A stretch of DNA of 64,000 nucleotides from Bacteroidota bacterium (GTDB taxonomy: Bacteria > Bacteroidota > Bacteroidia > Palsa-965), in assembly GCA_020402865.1 (NCBI GenBank), contig JADBYT010000008.1, forward strand, positions 1 through 64,000, in the 5' to 3' direction. Below the pieces are notes generated by a model that searched no databases, was not told the DNA's origin, and saw only the letters and a program-made list of their open reading frames with translations. A program made the translations under genes and the position numbers. Shown one piece after another: positions 29,591 through 37,973 of this stretch (positions are counted from its first letter, which is position 1; each line of letters starts with the position of its first letter).

Positions 29591-31017
29591 GGCCTGGCGG
29601 AATTATAGGTTTTATGTAATGCGTTTTCGATGGGCTGCACAAGCTGATCGATATCGCCGGCTCCAAGTGTGAGCACTACGCCGCATGACGTGTTTACAGC
29701 AGCATCAATTGCATCGGCTTTTCCAGCCACGCGTACTTTGCTGCCTGCAAGGTTTGCCAATGCCGCCGAAGTAATTCCGGCAATCGGTTTTTCGCGTGCC
29801 GGATAAATATCAAGCAGCAACGCTTCATCGAGTGTAGCCAGCACATCGGCAAATTCCTGCATGAAATCGCGCGTGCGGCTGAAAAGATGTGGCTGAAAGA
29901 TGCCCATAATTTTCTGCTGCGGAAAAAGTTCGCGCGCGGAAGAAATGGCCGCAGCCAGCTCGGCCGGATGATGGCCGTAATCGTCGATATACACTTTCTG
30001 CTCGGAACGGAAGCGGTATTCAAACCGGCGGCCCACACCTTTAAACGAAGCAAGACCGAGACGCACACCATCTTCACCGGCTCCGGCAGCAATTGCCAGC
30101 GCCGCTGCCGCCACAGCATTCTCTACATTATGTCGTCCGGGCAAACCCAATGTAAGCTCTTCCCATTGCTTCCCATGATGATTAAGCGTAAACACATAGT
30201 ATCCGTTTTCGATGCGGATATCGGATGCGTAATAATTGCATGTGGTATTGCCGAGCGAATAAGTAGCTACACCAGACAAATCCCGGATGCCCAGCTTTTC
30301 AACTACCTCGGGCTTGGTTACCAGTAATCCTCCGGGCTGAATCTGCGAAGCAAATTTCCGGTAAGTGGCAAACATCTCTTCCGTGTTGCCGTAAATATCA
30401 AGATGATCGGCATCAACCGAAGTGATCACCGCATAAGCCGGATGCAACCATAAAAACGAGCGGTCGTACTCATCGGCTTCTGCCACCACTACATTGTCAA
30501 ACGCACTTGCACCGGCTTTGCCCAGCGTGCTGCCCAGCAAAAGATTTGTGCCGTAGTTGCCCGAAATTCCGCCAAGAAAAGCCGAACAGTCAATTCCGGC
30601 GCTGCGCATGAGATGGGCGGTAAGCGTGGTAGTGGTGGTTTTTCCGTGCGTACCCGCAATGGCAAACGTGCGTGTAGCTTCGGCGATGAGGCCAAGTACC
30701 TGTGCGCGTTTCATCATTACATACTGCTGCTCACGAAACCATTGCATCTCGGCATGATCGGCGGGAACGGCAGGCGTGTACACAACTACCGTTGTTTCTT
30801 TTGCGCCTGCATGCTTAAGCTCAAGCGGAATACGCTGTACCGATTCCTCGTAGTACACATCAATCCCTTCCTGCTGCAACATGCGGGTAAGCGCTGTTTC
30901 TGTTTTATCGTAGCCGCTCACACGTTTGCCCATCGCTTTAAAAAAACGGGCAAGCGCACTCATCCCGATACCACCGATACCGAGGAAATGAATATGTGTG
31001 CAGGCATTCAGGTTCAT
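29587..31017 (-). CDS. murC: UDP-N-acetylmuramate--L-alanine ligase MurC
   Basis: A 476-residue Mur ligase adding L-Ala to UDP-MurNAc. The N-terminus HIHFLGIGGIGMSALARF is the MurC nucleotide-binding motif; the ATP loop is AGTHGKTTTTTLTAHLM; the substrate region has the VVAEADEYDRSFL signature, and the C-terminal domain has YGHHPAELAA and FQPHLFSRT. Length fits (about 450-490). It overlaps murG by 4 nt and ftsQ by 4 nt. Confidence 0.97.
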   Translation of the reverse strand: MNLNACTHIHFLGIGGIGMSALARFFKAMGKRVSGYDKTETALTRMLQQEGIDVYYEESVQRIPLELKHAGAKETTVVVYTPAVPADHAEMQWFREQQYVMMKRAQVLGLIAEATRTFAIAGTHGKTTTTTLTAHLMRSAGIDCSAFLGGISGNYGTNLLLGSTLGKAGASAFDNVVVAEADEYDRSFLWLHPAYAVITSVDADHLDIYGNTEEMFATYRKFASQIQPGGLLVTKPEVVEKLGIRDLSGVATYSLGNTTCNYYASDIRIENGYYVFTLNHHGKQWEELTLGLPGRHNVENAVAAAALAIAAGAGEDGVRLGLASFKGVGRRFEYRFRSEQKVYIDDYGHHPAELAAAISSARELFPQQKIMGIFQPHLFSRTRDFMQEFADVLATLDEALLLDIYPAREKPIAGITSAALANLAGSKVRVAGKADAIDAAVNTSCGVVLTLGAGDIDQLVQPIENALHKTYNSARP

Positions 31018-32159
31018 GACTTGCGGCGGTTAACGAGCGACATTACTTCGGAAGCGATACGTTGTGCAGCATCGGGTATAGCCAATGCGGCAATATTTAC
31101 GGTAAACTGATGGCGACGCTCATCATCATTCACCAGTTTTATAAGTTCAGTGATTAAGTGCGTCTGGGCGTCGGCATCTTTTATAAGTAGTCCGGCACCT
31201 TTGTTTACAAGCGCCATTGCATTTTTGGTTTGGTGATCTTCGGCCACAAAGGGAGAAGGCACAAACACAACAGGTTTATTTACAATGGCAAGCTCGGAAA
31301 TAGAACTTGCTCCGGCGCGGGATACAACTACATCGGCAGCTGCATAGGCATAATCCATTTCGCGGATGAATGCGTGCGGAAGAATATTGCCGTTGAATTT
31401 TGCAGCAAGCTCTTTTGCTTTTGGCGCCCAGGCTTCACCCGTTTGCCAGAGCAGTTGTATGCCGGCTTCACTCAAACGCTGCAAACCCGCACCAATGGCT
31501 TCATTCACAGTACGCGCACCGAGACTTCCGCCAATTACCAGCACTACCGGGCGCTCGCCATCAAGCTTGAACATTTCGAGCGCACGTGTCCGTTTGCCAT
31601 CGAGTTTTAAAATATCCTGACGAACCGGGTTGCCCGTTACAAGGAGTTTTTCTTTCGGAAAAAATCGCTCCATGTGATCATATGCCACACAGATCCGATC
31701 CACACTTGAAGCAAGAATTTTACTTGTGATACCCGGGTACGAATTGCCTTCGTGTATAAGCGTAGGCACACCTGCACGCGCAGCCACACGCAACATTGGG
31801 CCGCTGGCGTAACCACCGGTGCCAATAACCGCATCAGGCTTAAAGCTGCGCAGTATGCGGCGAGCGCGCAAAATACTGCTGACTACTTTGAAGGGAAACG
31901 AAAGATTTTCGAGAGTAAAGCGGCGCTGCAAACCGCTTATCCAGAGACCTTCAATCTTGTAACCGGCAGCAGGTACTTTTTCCATTTCCATACGCCCCTT
32001 TGCACCTACAAACAAAAACTCGGCATCGGGGTACATCACTTTTAATGCATTGGCAATGGCAATAGCGGGAAAAATATGTCCGCCGGTTCCACCTCCACTG
32101 AGAATAAATTTAAGCGGTGGCAAGCTCACCTCCTTTCTCAGTTTCATCGGGCTGGGCAT
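31014..32159 (-). CDS. murG: lipid II synthase MurG (UDP-GlcNAc transferase)
   Basis: A 381-residue peripheral membrane GT28 glycosyltransferase that adds GlcNAc to lipid I to make lipid II. Glycine-rich loop 1 is FILSGGGTGGHIFPAIAIA (about 19-37), GTGGYASGP follows, and the C-terminal half has VIGGSLGA and the UDP-GlcNAc-binding SRAGASSISE. The start at 32159 has a near GGGAGA; the ATG at 32147 is equally possible. Either way the gene begins inside the end of ftsW (overlap 38-50 bp). Confidence 0.97.
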   Translation of the reverse strand: MPSPMKLRKEVSLPPLKFILSGGGTGGHIFPAIAIANALKVMYPDAEFLFVGAKGRMEMEKVPAAGYKIEGLWISGLQRRFTLENLSFPFKVVSSILRARRILRSFKPDAVIGTGGYASGPMLRVAARAGVPTLIHEGNSYPGITSKILASSVDRICVAYDHMERFFPKEKLLVTGNPVRQDILKLDGKRTRALEMFKLDGERPVVLVIGGSLGARTVNEAIGAGLQRLSEAGIQLLWQTGEAWAPKAKELAAKFNGNILPHAFIREMDYAYAAADVVVSRAGASSISELAIVNKPVVFVPSPFVAEDHQTKNAMALVNKGAGLLIKDADAQTHLITELIKLVNDDERRHQFTVNIAALAIPDAAQRIASEVMSLVNRRKS

Positions 32160-33300
32160 CTTCTCCCGTTTCAGTTTCGCGGCTTACGCTGAGAATTACC
32201 CCCACGGCAATGCTCGAAAAAAGGAGTGAGGTTCCGCCCATACTCAGAAATGGCAATGGCTGGCCGGTAACCGGGAAAAGATTAACGGCTACTGCCATAT
32301 TTATCAGTCCCTGAAACACCAGCTGAAACGATAGTCCGAAAGCCAGCAAGGCACCAAATGTTTTTTTGCTTTTTGAAGCCACTTTTATTCCCCTGAACAG
32401 AAGAATAAGATACAAAAGCACAATGCCCACACCGCCAATCACAGAACCGTATTCTTCAATTACAATGGCATAGATAAAATCAGAATACGGATGTGGCAGA
32501 AAATTTCGTTGTGTACTGTTGCCAGCTCCTTTACCAGTAACACCACCGGTGGCAATAGCTATTTTAGCCTGATTCGACTGAAAGTTTTTATCGTCGTTGG
32601 CGGCTTCGTTTCCGGTGACGAAATTTACAATTCGATTTTTCCATGTTTCCAAACGTGGCAGTGCTTTAGGGAACGCAGCTCCAAGAAGGATAAGCAACGC
32701 AAAACCAGCTGCTGCAATACCGGCCACTTTACCAATATGTTTAAGCGACACGCCGCCGATAAACATGAGTATGCAAGAGGTAGTAAACAGCAACGCCGAT
32801 GTGGAAAAGTTGGCCGGAAGAATAAGCAGGCAAACGATTGCCACAGGCGCCATAATTTTAATGAGTACTTTTTTGAAATCCTTGAGCTCGTTCTGATTCT
32901 GCGAAAGCACACGCCCCAGATACATGATAAGTGCCAGTTTGGCAAAGTCTGATGTTTGAAACGTAAGACCGGTGCCGGGAATGGCAATCCAGCGATCGGC
33001 ATTATTCAGGTTGGTACCGCCGGCCAGTGTGTAAAGCAGTAGCGGTAGTGAGAGAATCAGCAGAATTTGCGAGATGCGTGAGAAATAAGTGTAACGAATG
33101 CGATGCGTGAAATACATGAGTATCATGCCCAGCAAAATAATTTTGCCATGCTTAAACAGATAATATTCCGTATCACCTTCATGATGCTTGTAGGCAAGCG
33201 TTACAATTGAACTGTACACAGCCAGCAGCGAAAGCAATGAAAGCAATACGACGATCATCCAGATCACCTTATCGCCTTTGAAATAACTGAACAGATTCAT
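32110..33300 (-). CDS. ftsW: peptidoglycan polymerase FtsW (SEDS family)
   Basis: A 396-residue polytopic membrane protein with about ten helices. SEDS landmarks: ADRWIAIPGTGLTFQTSDFAKLALI near 105-130, and in the C-terminal part GNSTQRNFLPHPYSDFIYAIVIEEYG, then GQPLPFLSMGGTSLL. With FtsI it polymerises septal glycan from lipid II. The family residues following the P(H)xxSDF motif are intact. An acidic tail (ETGEDAQPDETEKGGE) is cytoplasmic. It is 26 bp downstream of the MurD-like fragment gene and overlaps murG. Confidence 0.96.
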   Translation of the reverse strand: MNLFSYFKGDKVIWMIVVLLSLLSLLAVYSSIVTLAYKHHEGDTEYYLFKHGKIILLGMILMYFTHRIRYTYFSRISQILLILSLPLLLYTLAGGTNLNNADRWIAIPGTGLTFQTSDFAKLALIMYLGRVLSQNQNELKDFKKVLIKIMAPVAIVCLLILPANFSTSALLFTTSCILMFIGGVSLKHIGKVAGIAAAGFALLILLGAAFPKALPRLETWKNRIVNFVTGNEAANDDKNFQSNQAKIAIATGGVTGKGAGNSTQRNFLPHPYSDFIYAIVIEEYGSVIGGVGIVLLYLILLFRGIKVASKSKKTFGALLAFGLSFQLVFQGLINMAVAVNLFPVTGQPLPFLSMGGTSLLFSSIAVGVILSVSRETETGEDAQPDETEKGGELATA

Positions 33301-33326
33301 TTTTACTGCCTGCTGTGTAAGTGTGA

Positions 33327-33842
33327 TTAACTAAACTTTACCTGAACGGTATCCCGGAAACGGTTGCCACGATTTTTATAATTATCAAACGGATCGTAGC
33401 TGGGGCATCCGGGTGCGAAAAGCACTGTTTTTACATCGCCACGTGCAAGAATGGCGGCGTTATCCACAGCATCTTTCAAATCGGCAGCCTGAATAACCAT
33501 GGGTACTGCATCGGCAAATGCCTTGAAATATTTCCATGGTGTAGAGCCGAGGCAAATCACGGCACTTACTTTTTCAGCGGCAAGCGAAGTAAGTTTATCG
33601 TGATCTTCAGCACGGTCAATTCCGCCCATTATCAATACCACATTGCCCGGCACATCGCGCAGCGCCATCCATACCAGATCAACACTCGTAGCCATTGAGT
33701 GGTTAATCCAGTTTACGCCCTGATGTTCGGTTATTACTTCGAGGTGATGGGCGTTGTCGCCCTGCGCTTTCATGCGCATGCGGAGCATTTCCTCGTGCAG
33801 CGTAATATCCTGCGGTTTGATTTTATTTTCGTGAGTTGCCAT
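33327..33842 (-). CDS. stand-alone MurD C-terminal-domain-like protein (probable pseudo-ligase)
   Basis: A 171-residue protein whose residues about 32-165 align end to end with the C-terminal domain (about 309-441) of the MurD encoded just upstream: HHLEVI versus HRLEFV, WINHSMATS versus FINDSKATN, IMGGIDRAED versus IVGGVDKGND, VICLGS versus IVCLGT, and SYDPFDNYKNRG versus SFDLFENYEDRG. The N-terminal and ATPase domains of a Mur ligase are absent. In the DSKATN motif Asp becomes His48, Lys becomes Met50 and Asn becomes Ser53, so ligase-type chemistry is not expected. The ATG at 33842 is preferred to a GTG two codons earlier. It lies 21 bp after murD and 26 bp before ftsW. Role unknown; perhaps binding or regulation. 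Confidence 0.85.
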   Translation of the reverse strand: MATHENKIKPQDITLHEEMLRMRMKAQGDNAHHLEVITEHQGVNWINHSMATSVDLVWMALRDVPGNVVLIMGGIDRAEDHDKLTSLAAEKVSAVICLGSTPWKYFKAFADAVPMVIQAADLKDAVDNAAILARGDVKTVLFAPGCPSYDPFDNYKNRGNRFRDTVQVKFS

Positions 33843-33863
33843 TTGCACGGAAACAGTTAAAGA

Positions 33864-35201
33864 TTAGAGTGCGCGCACCGCAGCTTTAAACTGGCGGCCA
33901 CGGTCTTCGTAGTTCTCAAACAGATCGAAGCTGGCGCAGGCGGGCGAAAGAAGTACGGTATCGCCTTTTCCGGCCAAACGATACGAAAGCGCCACAGCTT
34001 CCTGCGCCGAACCGGCCTCCACAATGTTTTCCACCCGGCCCTGAAATGCCGCAAGAATTTTACTGTTGTCAGTTCCGAGACACACAATGGCTTTCACCTT
34101 TGCCTGTACCAGTTCAAACAACGCACTGTAATCGTTACCCTTATCCACACCGCCAACAATCCACACCACCGGCGTATTCATGCTTTCGAGTGCATACCAC
34201 GTAGAGTTTACATTGGTCGCTTTCGAATCATTGATAAAGTCGATATTGTTGATGCGCGATACAAATTCGAGTCGGTGTTCAACACTCTGAAAGTCGGAAA
34301 GGCTTTCACGGATGGCTTCTTTACGAACTTCCAGCAGGCGGGATGCGATTCCGCCGGCCATCGAGTTGTAAACGTTGTGCTTGCCTTGCAACGCGAGTTC
34401 TTCGATGGTCATAGTAAATTGGTTTTTATGGATGTTAAAAATGATTTCATTGTGGTGTAACCAGGCTCCCTCCTGCTCTAACTGCTGTTTGATACTGAAG
34501 GGATATTTTTTTGCATTGATCGGATACTTGTGTATTTCATTCAGTGTCACTTCATCGTCGGCACAATACACAAAAGCATCTTCGGGTCGCTGATTCTGCG
34601 CTATGCGGAACTTTGCGGCGGCATATTTTTCAAGCTGGTATTCGTATCGGTCGAGATGATCAGGGGTAATATTGAGCAGCACGGCGATGTCGGCACGGAA
34701 GTCGTACATATCATCCAACTGAAAGCTGCTCAGTTCAAGCACATACACCTCATGCCCGCCCTCATACACGAGCTTGGCGAAACTGTGTCCTACGTTTCCA
34801 CCCAATGCCGCATTCACACCGGCCTTGGTGAGAATATGATGCGTAAGTGTGGATGTGGTAGTTTTACCATTGCTTCCTGTAATACAAACCGTTTTCGCAT
34901 TCGTGTAACGACCGGCAAACTCGATTTCCGAAATCACCGGAATACCATTTGCACGGAGCTGCTTCACCAGCGGCACGGTTCCGGGAATGCCCGGACTCTT
35001 AATTACCTCATCGGCATTAAGTACCTGATTTTCGGTGTGTTGTTTCTCTTCCCAGCGAATATCATGTTGTGAAAGAACGTCCTTGTATTTCTGGCTTATC
35101 GGCCCTTTGTCGGAAACAAATACGTCATACCCCTTCTGTTGTGCCAGAAGAGCAGCGCCTGTTCCGCTTTCGCCTGCGCCAAGTATGACCATTCGTTTCA
35201 T
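33864..35201 (-). CDS. murD: UDP-N-acetylmuramoylalanine--D-glutamate ligase MurD
   Basis: A 445-residue Mur ligase adding D-Glu to UDP-MurNAc-L-Ala. N-terminal dinucleotide-like domain (VILGAGESGTGAALLA), ATP loop ITGSNGKTTTSTLT at 107-120, ELSSFQLD at 156-163, NITPDHLDRY at 177-186, and the C-terminal domain with DSKATN at 325-330 and SFDLFENYEDRG. The first ATG is at 35201; the TTG one codon earlier is less likely. It lies between mraY and the MurD-like fragment gene. Confidence 0.97.
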   Translation of the reverse strand: MKRMVILGAGESGTGAALLAQQKGYDVFVSDKGPISQKYKDVLSQHDIRWEEKQHTENQVLNADEVIKSPGIPGTVPLVKQLRANGIPVISEIEFAGRYTNAKTVCITGSNGKTTTSTLTHHILTKAGVNAALGGNVGHSFAKLVYEGGHEVYVLELSSFQLDDMYDFRADIAVLLNITPDHLDRYEYQLEKYAAAKFRIAQNQRPEDAFVYCADDEVTLNEIHKYPINAKKYPFSIKQQLEQEGAWLHHNEIIFNIHKNQFTMTIEELALQGKHNVYNSMAGGIASRLLEVRKEAIRESLSDFQSVEHRLEFVSRINNIDFINDSKATNVNSTWYALESMNTPVVWIVGGVDKGNDYSALFELVQAKVKAIVCLGTDNSKILAAFQGRVENIVEAGSAQEAVALSYRLAGKGDTVLLSPACASFDLFENYEDRGRQFKAAVRAL

Positions 35202-35230
35202 CAAAACTTTTATTTAATTATTTTATTTAT

Positions 35231-36511
35231 TTAGCGAAGCTTAAGTGTGGCAATGGCAACAATACCAAGCAGTAATCCCACAATCCAGAACCGCGTAACA
35301 ATCTTTGATTCGTGAAACCCTTTTTTCTGGTAATGATGGTGCAGCGGCGACATGAGGAACAAGCGGTTAGCCTTCGCATAATCGAGTCCGTATTTGCGCT
35401 TGCGGTATTTAAACACCGCCACCTGAAGCACCACTGAAAGATTTTCTACCAGAAAAATTCCGCACACAATCGGAATCAGCATCTCTTTGCGAATGGCTAT
35501 GGCAAACGTGGCAATGATGCCACCCAAGGCCAGACTTCCGGTATCGCCCATAAACACCTGCGCCGGATAGGCATTGTACCAGAGGAAACCAATGCAGGCT
35601 CCCACAAATGCACCTATGAAGATTACAAGTTCACCGGTGTCGGGGATGTACATAATGTTGAGGTAATCGGCAAAAATGGTGTTACCCGATACGTAAGCCA
35701 GAATCCCCAACACAACTCCGATAATGGCCGAAGTTCCAGCTGCAAGCCCGTCTATACCATCCGTTACGTTAGCACCGTTTGACACTGCAGTAATAATGAA
35801 TATCACAATAAGCACAAACAATATCCAGCCGTACTGCCGGGCGGCATCACCAAACACACCCAGAATATCGTTGTAATCAAACTCATTGTTTTTTACAAAA
35901 GGAATAGTGGTAGTGAGTGATTTGGTTTCGGTTTTCGAATATTCGGGGAAACCAAGATCGGCGCATCCATCATCAAGCTTTCCGGGATCGCTGGTAAGCG
36001 AAAGCATTTGCTTGTTGTCTGTCGAAATTTTTTCGCGCACCACAACAGCATCACTGAAGTAAAGCGTAAGCCCAACAATAAGTCCGAGACCAATCTGTCC
36101 CATTACCTTGAACTTGCCGTGCAATCCTTTTTTATCTTTTTTGAATACCTTGATATAATCATCAATAAAACCAATTGCACCCAACCAGATTGTGGTAATG
36201 AGCATGAGAATGATATACACATTACTAAGTTTGGCAAACAGCAGTGTAGGAATCACAATAGCCGAAAGAATAATGAGTCCGCCCATTGTGGGAGTCCCTT
36301 GTTTTTCGTTCTGTCCCTGCAAACCGAGATCGCGAATAATTTCGCCCACCTGCTTTTTCTGCAGCAAACGAATAAGCCGTTTACCGAAAAGCACAGTAAT
36401 AATAAGCGAGGTTATCACTGACATGGCCGCACGGAACGAGATGTATTTGAATACACCCGCACCCGGAAAATCAAAACCCTGGTTCAACCAGTCGAAGAGA
36501 TAGTACAGCAT
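35231..36511 (-). CDS. mraY: phospho-N-acetylmuramoyl-pentapeptide transferase MraY
   Basis: A 426-residue polytopic membrane enzyme making lipid I. Catalytic elements: [12 protein letters not shown] (Asp-Asp), [11 protein letters not shown] (nucleophile region), and [10 protein letters not shown] (His cluster). A hydrophilic insert of about 70 residues between helices ([22 protein letters not shown] to FDYNDI) is typical of Bacteroidota MraY and larger than in E. coli (360 residues). The start at 36511 gives the family MLYYLFDWL opening and begins 1 nt after the murE stop; the longer frame would overlap murE. Confidence 0.96.
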   Translation of the reverse strand: MLYYLFDWLNQGFDFPGAGVFKYISFRAAMSVITSLIITVLFGKRLIRLLQKKQVGEIIRDLGLQGQNEKQGTPTMGGLIILSAIVIPTLLFAKLSNVYIILMLITTIWLGAIGFIDDYIKVFKKDKKGLHGKFKVMGQIGLGLIVGLTLYFSDAVVVREKISTDNKQMLSLTSDPGKLDDGCADLGFPEYSKTETKSLTTTIPFVKNNEFDYNDILGVFGDAARQYGWILFVLIVIFIITAVSNGANVTDGIDGLAAGTSAIIGVVLGILAYVSGNTIFADYLNIMYIPDTGELVIFIGAFVGACIGFLWYNAYPAQVFMGDTGSLALGGIIATFAIAIRKEMLIPIVCGIFLVENLSVVLQVAVFKYRKRKYGLDYAKANRLFLMSPLHHHYQKKGFHESKIVTRFWIVGLLLGIVAIATLKLR

Positions 36512-36512
36512 G

Positions 36513-37973
36513 TCAGTCTTCGGTATTAAGTGTTTCTTTAAGTATGGCCATGTCGTCAAAAGGATGTTTCACCCCGTTGATTTCCTGGTATTTTTCGTGT
36601 CCTTTACCCGCCACCAGAATAATGTCGCCGGGCTTTGCCAGTGCCACTGCAGTACGTATGGCTTCACGGCGGTCTATGATGGAAAGCGTGCTGCGCTGGT
36701 ATTGAATTTCCACGCCCTGTTGCATTTCGGTCAGAATTGCGGCCGGATCTTCAGTGCGGGGATTATCGGAAGTGAGCAGTACACGGTCGCTGTTTTCGCA
36801 GGCAATACGTGCCATAACCGGACGCTTTGCGCGGTCTCTGTCGCCACCGCAACCAACCACTGTAATTACCTGTTCGTTTCCGGTGCGGATGTCGGCAATG
36901 GTTTTAAGCACATTGAGCAGTGCGTCTGGCGTGTGTGCATAATCTACAATGCCGGTAATACCATTGTTGCTGCGCACATACTGGAAGCGGCCCTCAACGG
37001 GGCCAAGAGTACTGAGCGTGGTGAGCGTGTGCATTTTGTCTTTGCCCAGCAACATGGCTGTGGCATACACCGCCGTGAGGTTGTAAGCATTAAAACTGCC
37101 GATGAGTTTGCTCCAGAACTCGGTGCTGTCCATGCTGAGCTGCAAACCGGAGAACTGATTCTCAATTACACGGCATTTGAAATCGGCTACATTTTTTACA
37201 GAATAGCTGCGCTTAAGTGCACGTGTGTTCTGCACCATTACCGCACCGTTCACATCGTCGCGGTTCACAAGTGCAAACGCATCGGAGGGCAGCATATCAA
37301 ACAACATTTTCTTAGCCTTGATGTAAGCATCAAATGTTTTATGATAATCGAGGTGATCGTGTGTGATGTTGGTAAATACACCACCGGCAAACTGAATACC
37401 AGCAACACGTCCCTGCACAAGCGCATGTGAGCTTACTTCCATAAATGCATACTTACATCCGGCATCCACCATACGGCGGAGCAGCGCATTAAGCGTAATG
37501 GCATCAGGTGTGGTATGCGTGGATGGAATTTCCTCGTTGTTAATCATGTTGGCCACGGTGGTAAGCATACCAGCCTTGTAGCCAAGTGCGCGGAAAAGGC
37601 GGAACAATAAAGTAACCGTGGTTGTTTTCCCGTTGGTGCCGGTTACACCAATGAGCTTAAGCTGCGACGAAGGCTGGTCGTAAAAATTACCGGCAATTAT
37701 GCCCAGCGCCTGCGCACTGTCGGCCACCTTTACATAGGTAATTTTCGGATTTATTTCTTCGGGAAGTTCTTCGCACACAATTGCAGCAGCCCCCGAAGCA
37801 ATAGCCTTTTCAATAAAGCCATGCCCATCGGCCTGCGTTCCGCGAACGGCCACAAAAAGTCCGTCCTTTTCCACAAGACGCGAATCAAAAGCCAATGAGG
37901 TGATTGCCACGTTGGTTGATCCCGTTACTTCGAGCAGACTGGCTTTATAGAGTATGTCGCGGAGCAGTTTCAT
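36513..37973 (-). CDS. murE: UDP-MurNAc-tripeptide synthetase MurE (meso-DAP type)
   Basis: A 486-residue Mur ligase adding the third residue of the stem peptide. ATP loop [18 protein letters not shown], carbamylated-lysine region [12 protein letters not shown], and substrate motif [14 protein letters not shown] is the signature for meso-diaminopimelate (Lys-type enzymes have DNPA or similar), so this organism should have DAP-type peptidoglycan. VAGKGHE near the C-terminus is conserved. Its stop is separated from the mraY start by one base, and its start overlaps the ftsI end by 4 nt. Confidence 0.97.
   Translation of the reverse strand: MKLLRDILYKASLLEVTGSTNVAITSLAFDSRLVEKDGLFVAVRGTQADGHGFIEKAIASGAAAIVCEELPEEINPKITYVKVADSAQALGIIAGNFYDQPSSQLKLIGVTGTNGKTTTVTLLFRLFRALGYKAGMLTTVANMINNEEIPSTHTTPDAITLNALLRRMVDAGCKYAFMEVSSHALVQGRVAGIQFAGGVFTNITHDHLDYHKTFDAYIKAKKMLFDMLPSDAFALVNRDDVNGAVMVQNTRALKRSYSVKNVADFKCRVIENQFSGLQLSMDSTEFWSKLIGSFNAYNLTAVYATAMLLGKDKMHTLTTLSTLGPVEGRFQYVRSNNGITGIVDYAHTPDALLNVLKTIADIRTGNEQVITVVGCGGDRDRAKRPVMARIACENSDRVLLTSDNPRTEDPAAILTEMQQGVEIQYQRSTLSIIDRREAIRTAVALAKPGDIILVAGKGHEKYQEINGVKHPFDDMAILKETLNTED

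Noticed and set aside
36510-37430. 306-codon open frame opposite murE
   Set aside because: murE on the other strand is fully supported by Mur ligase motifs; the opposite frame has no family features.
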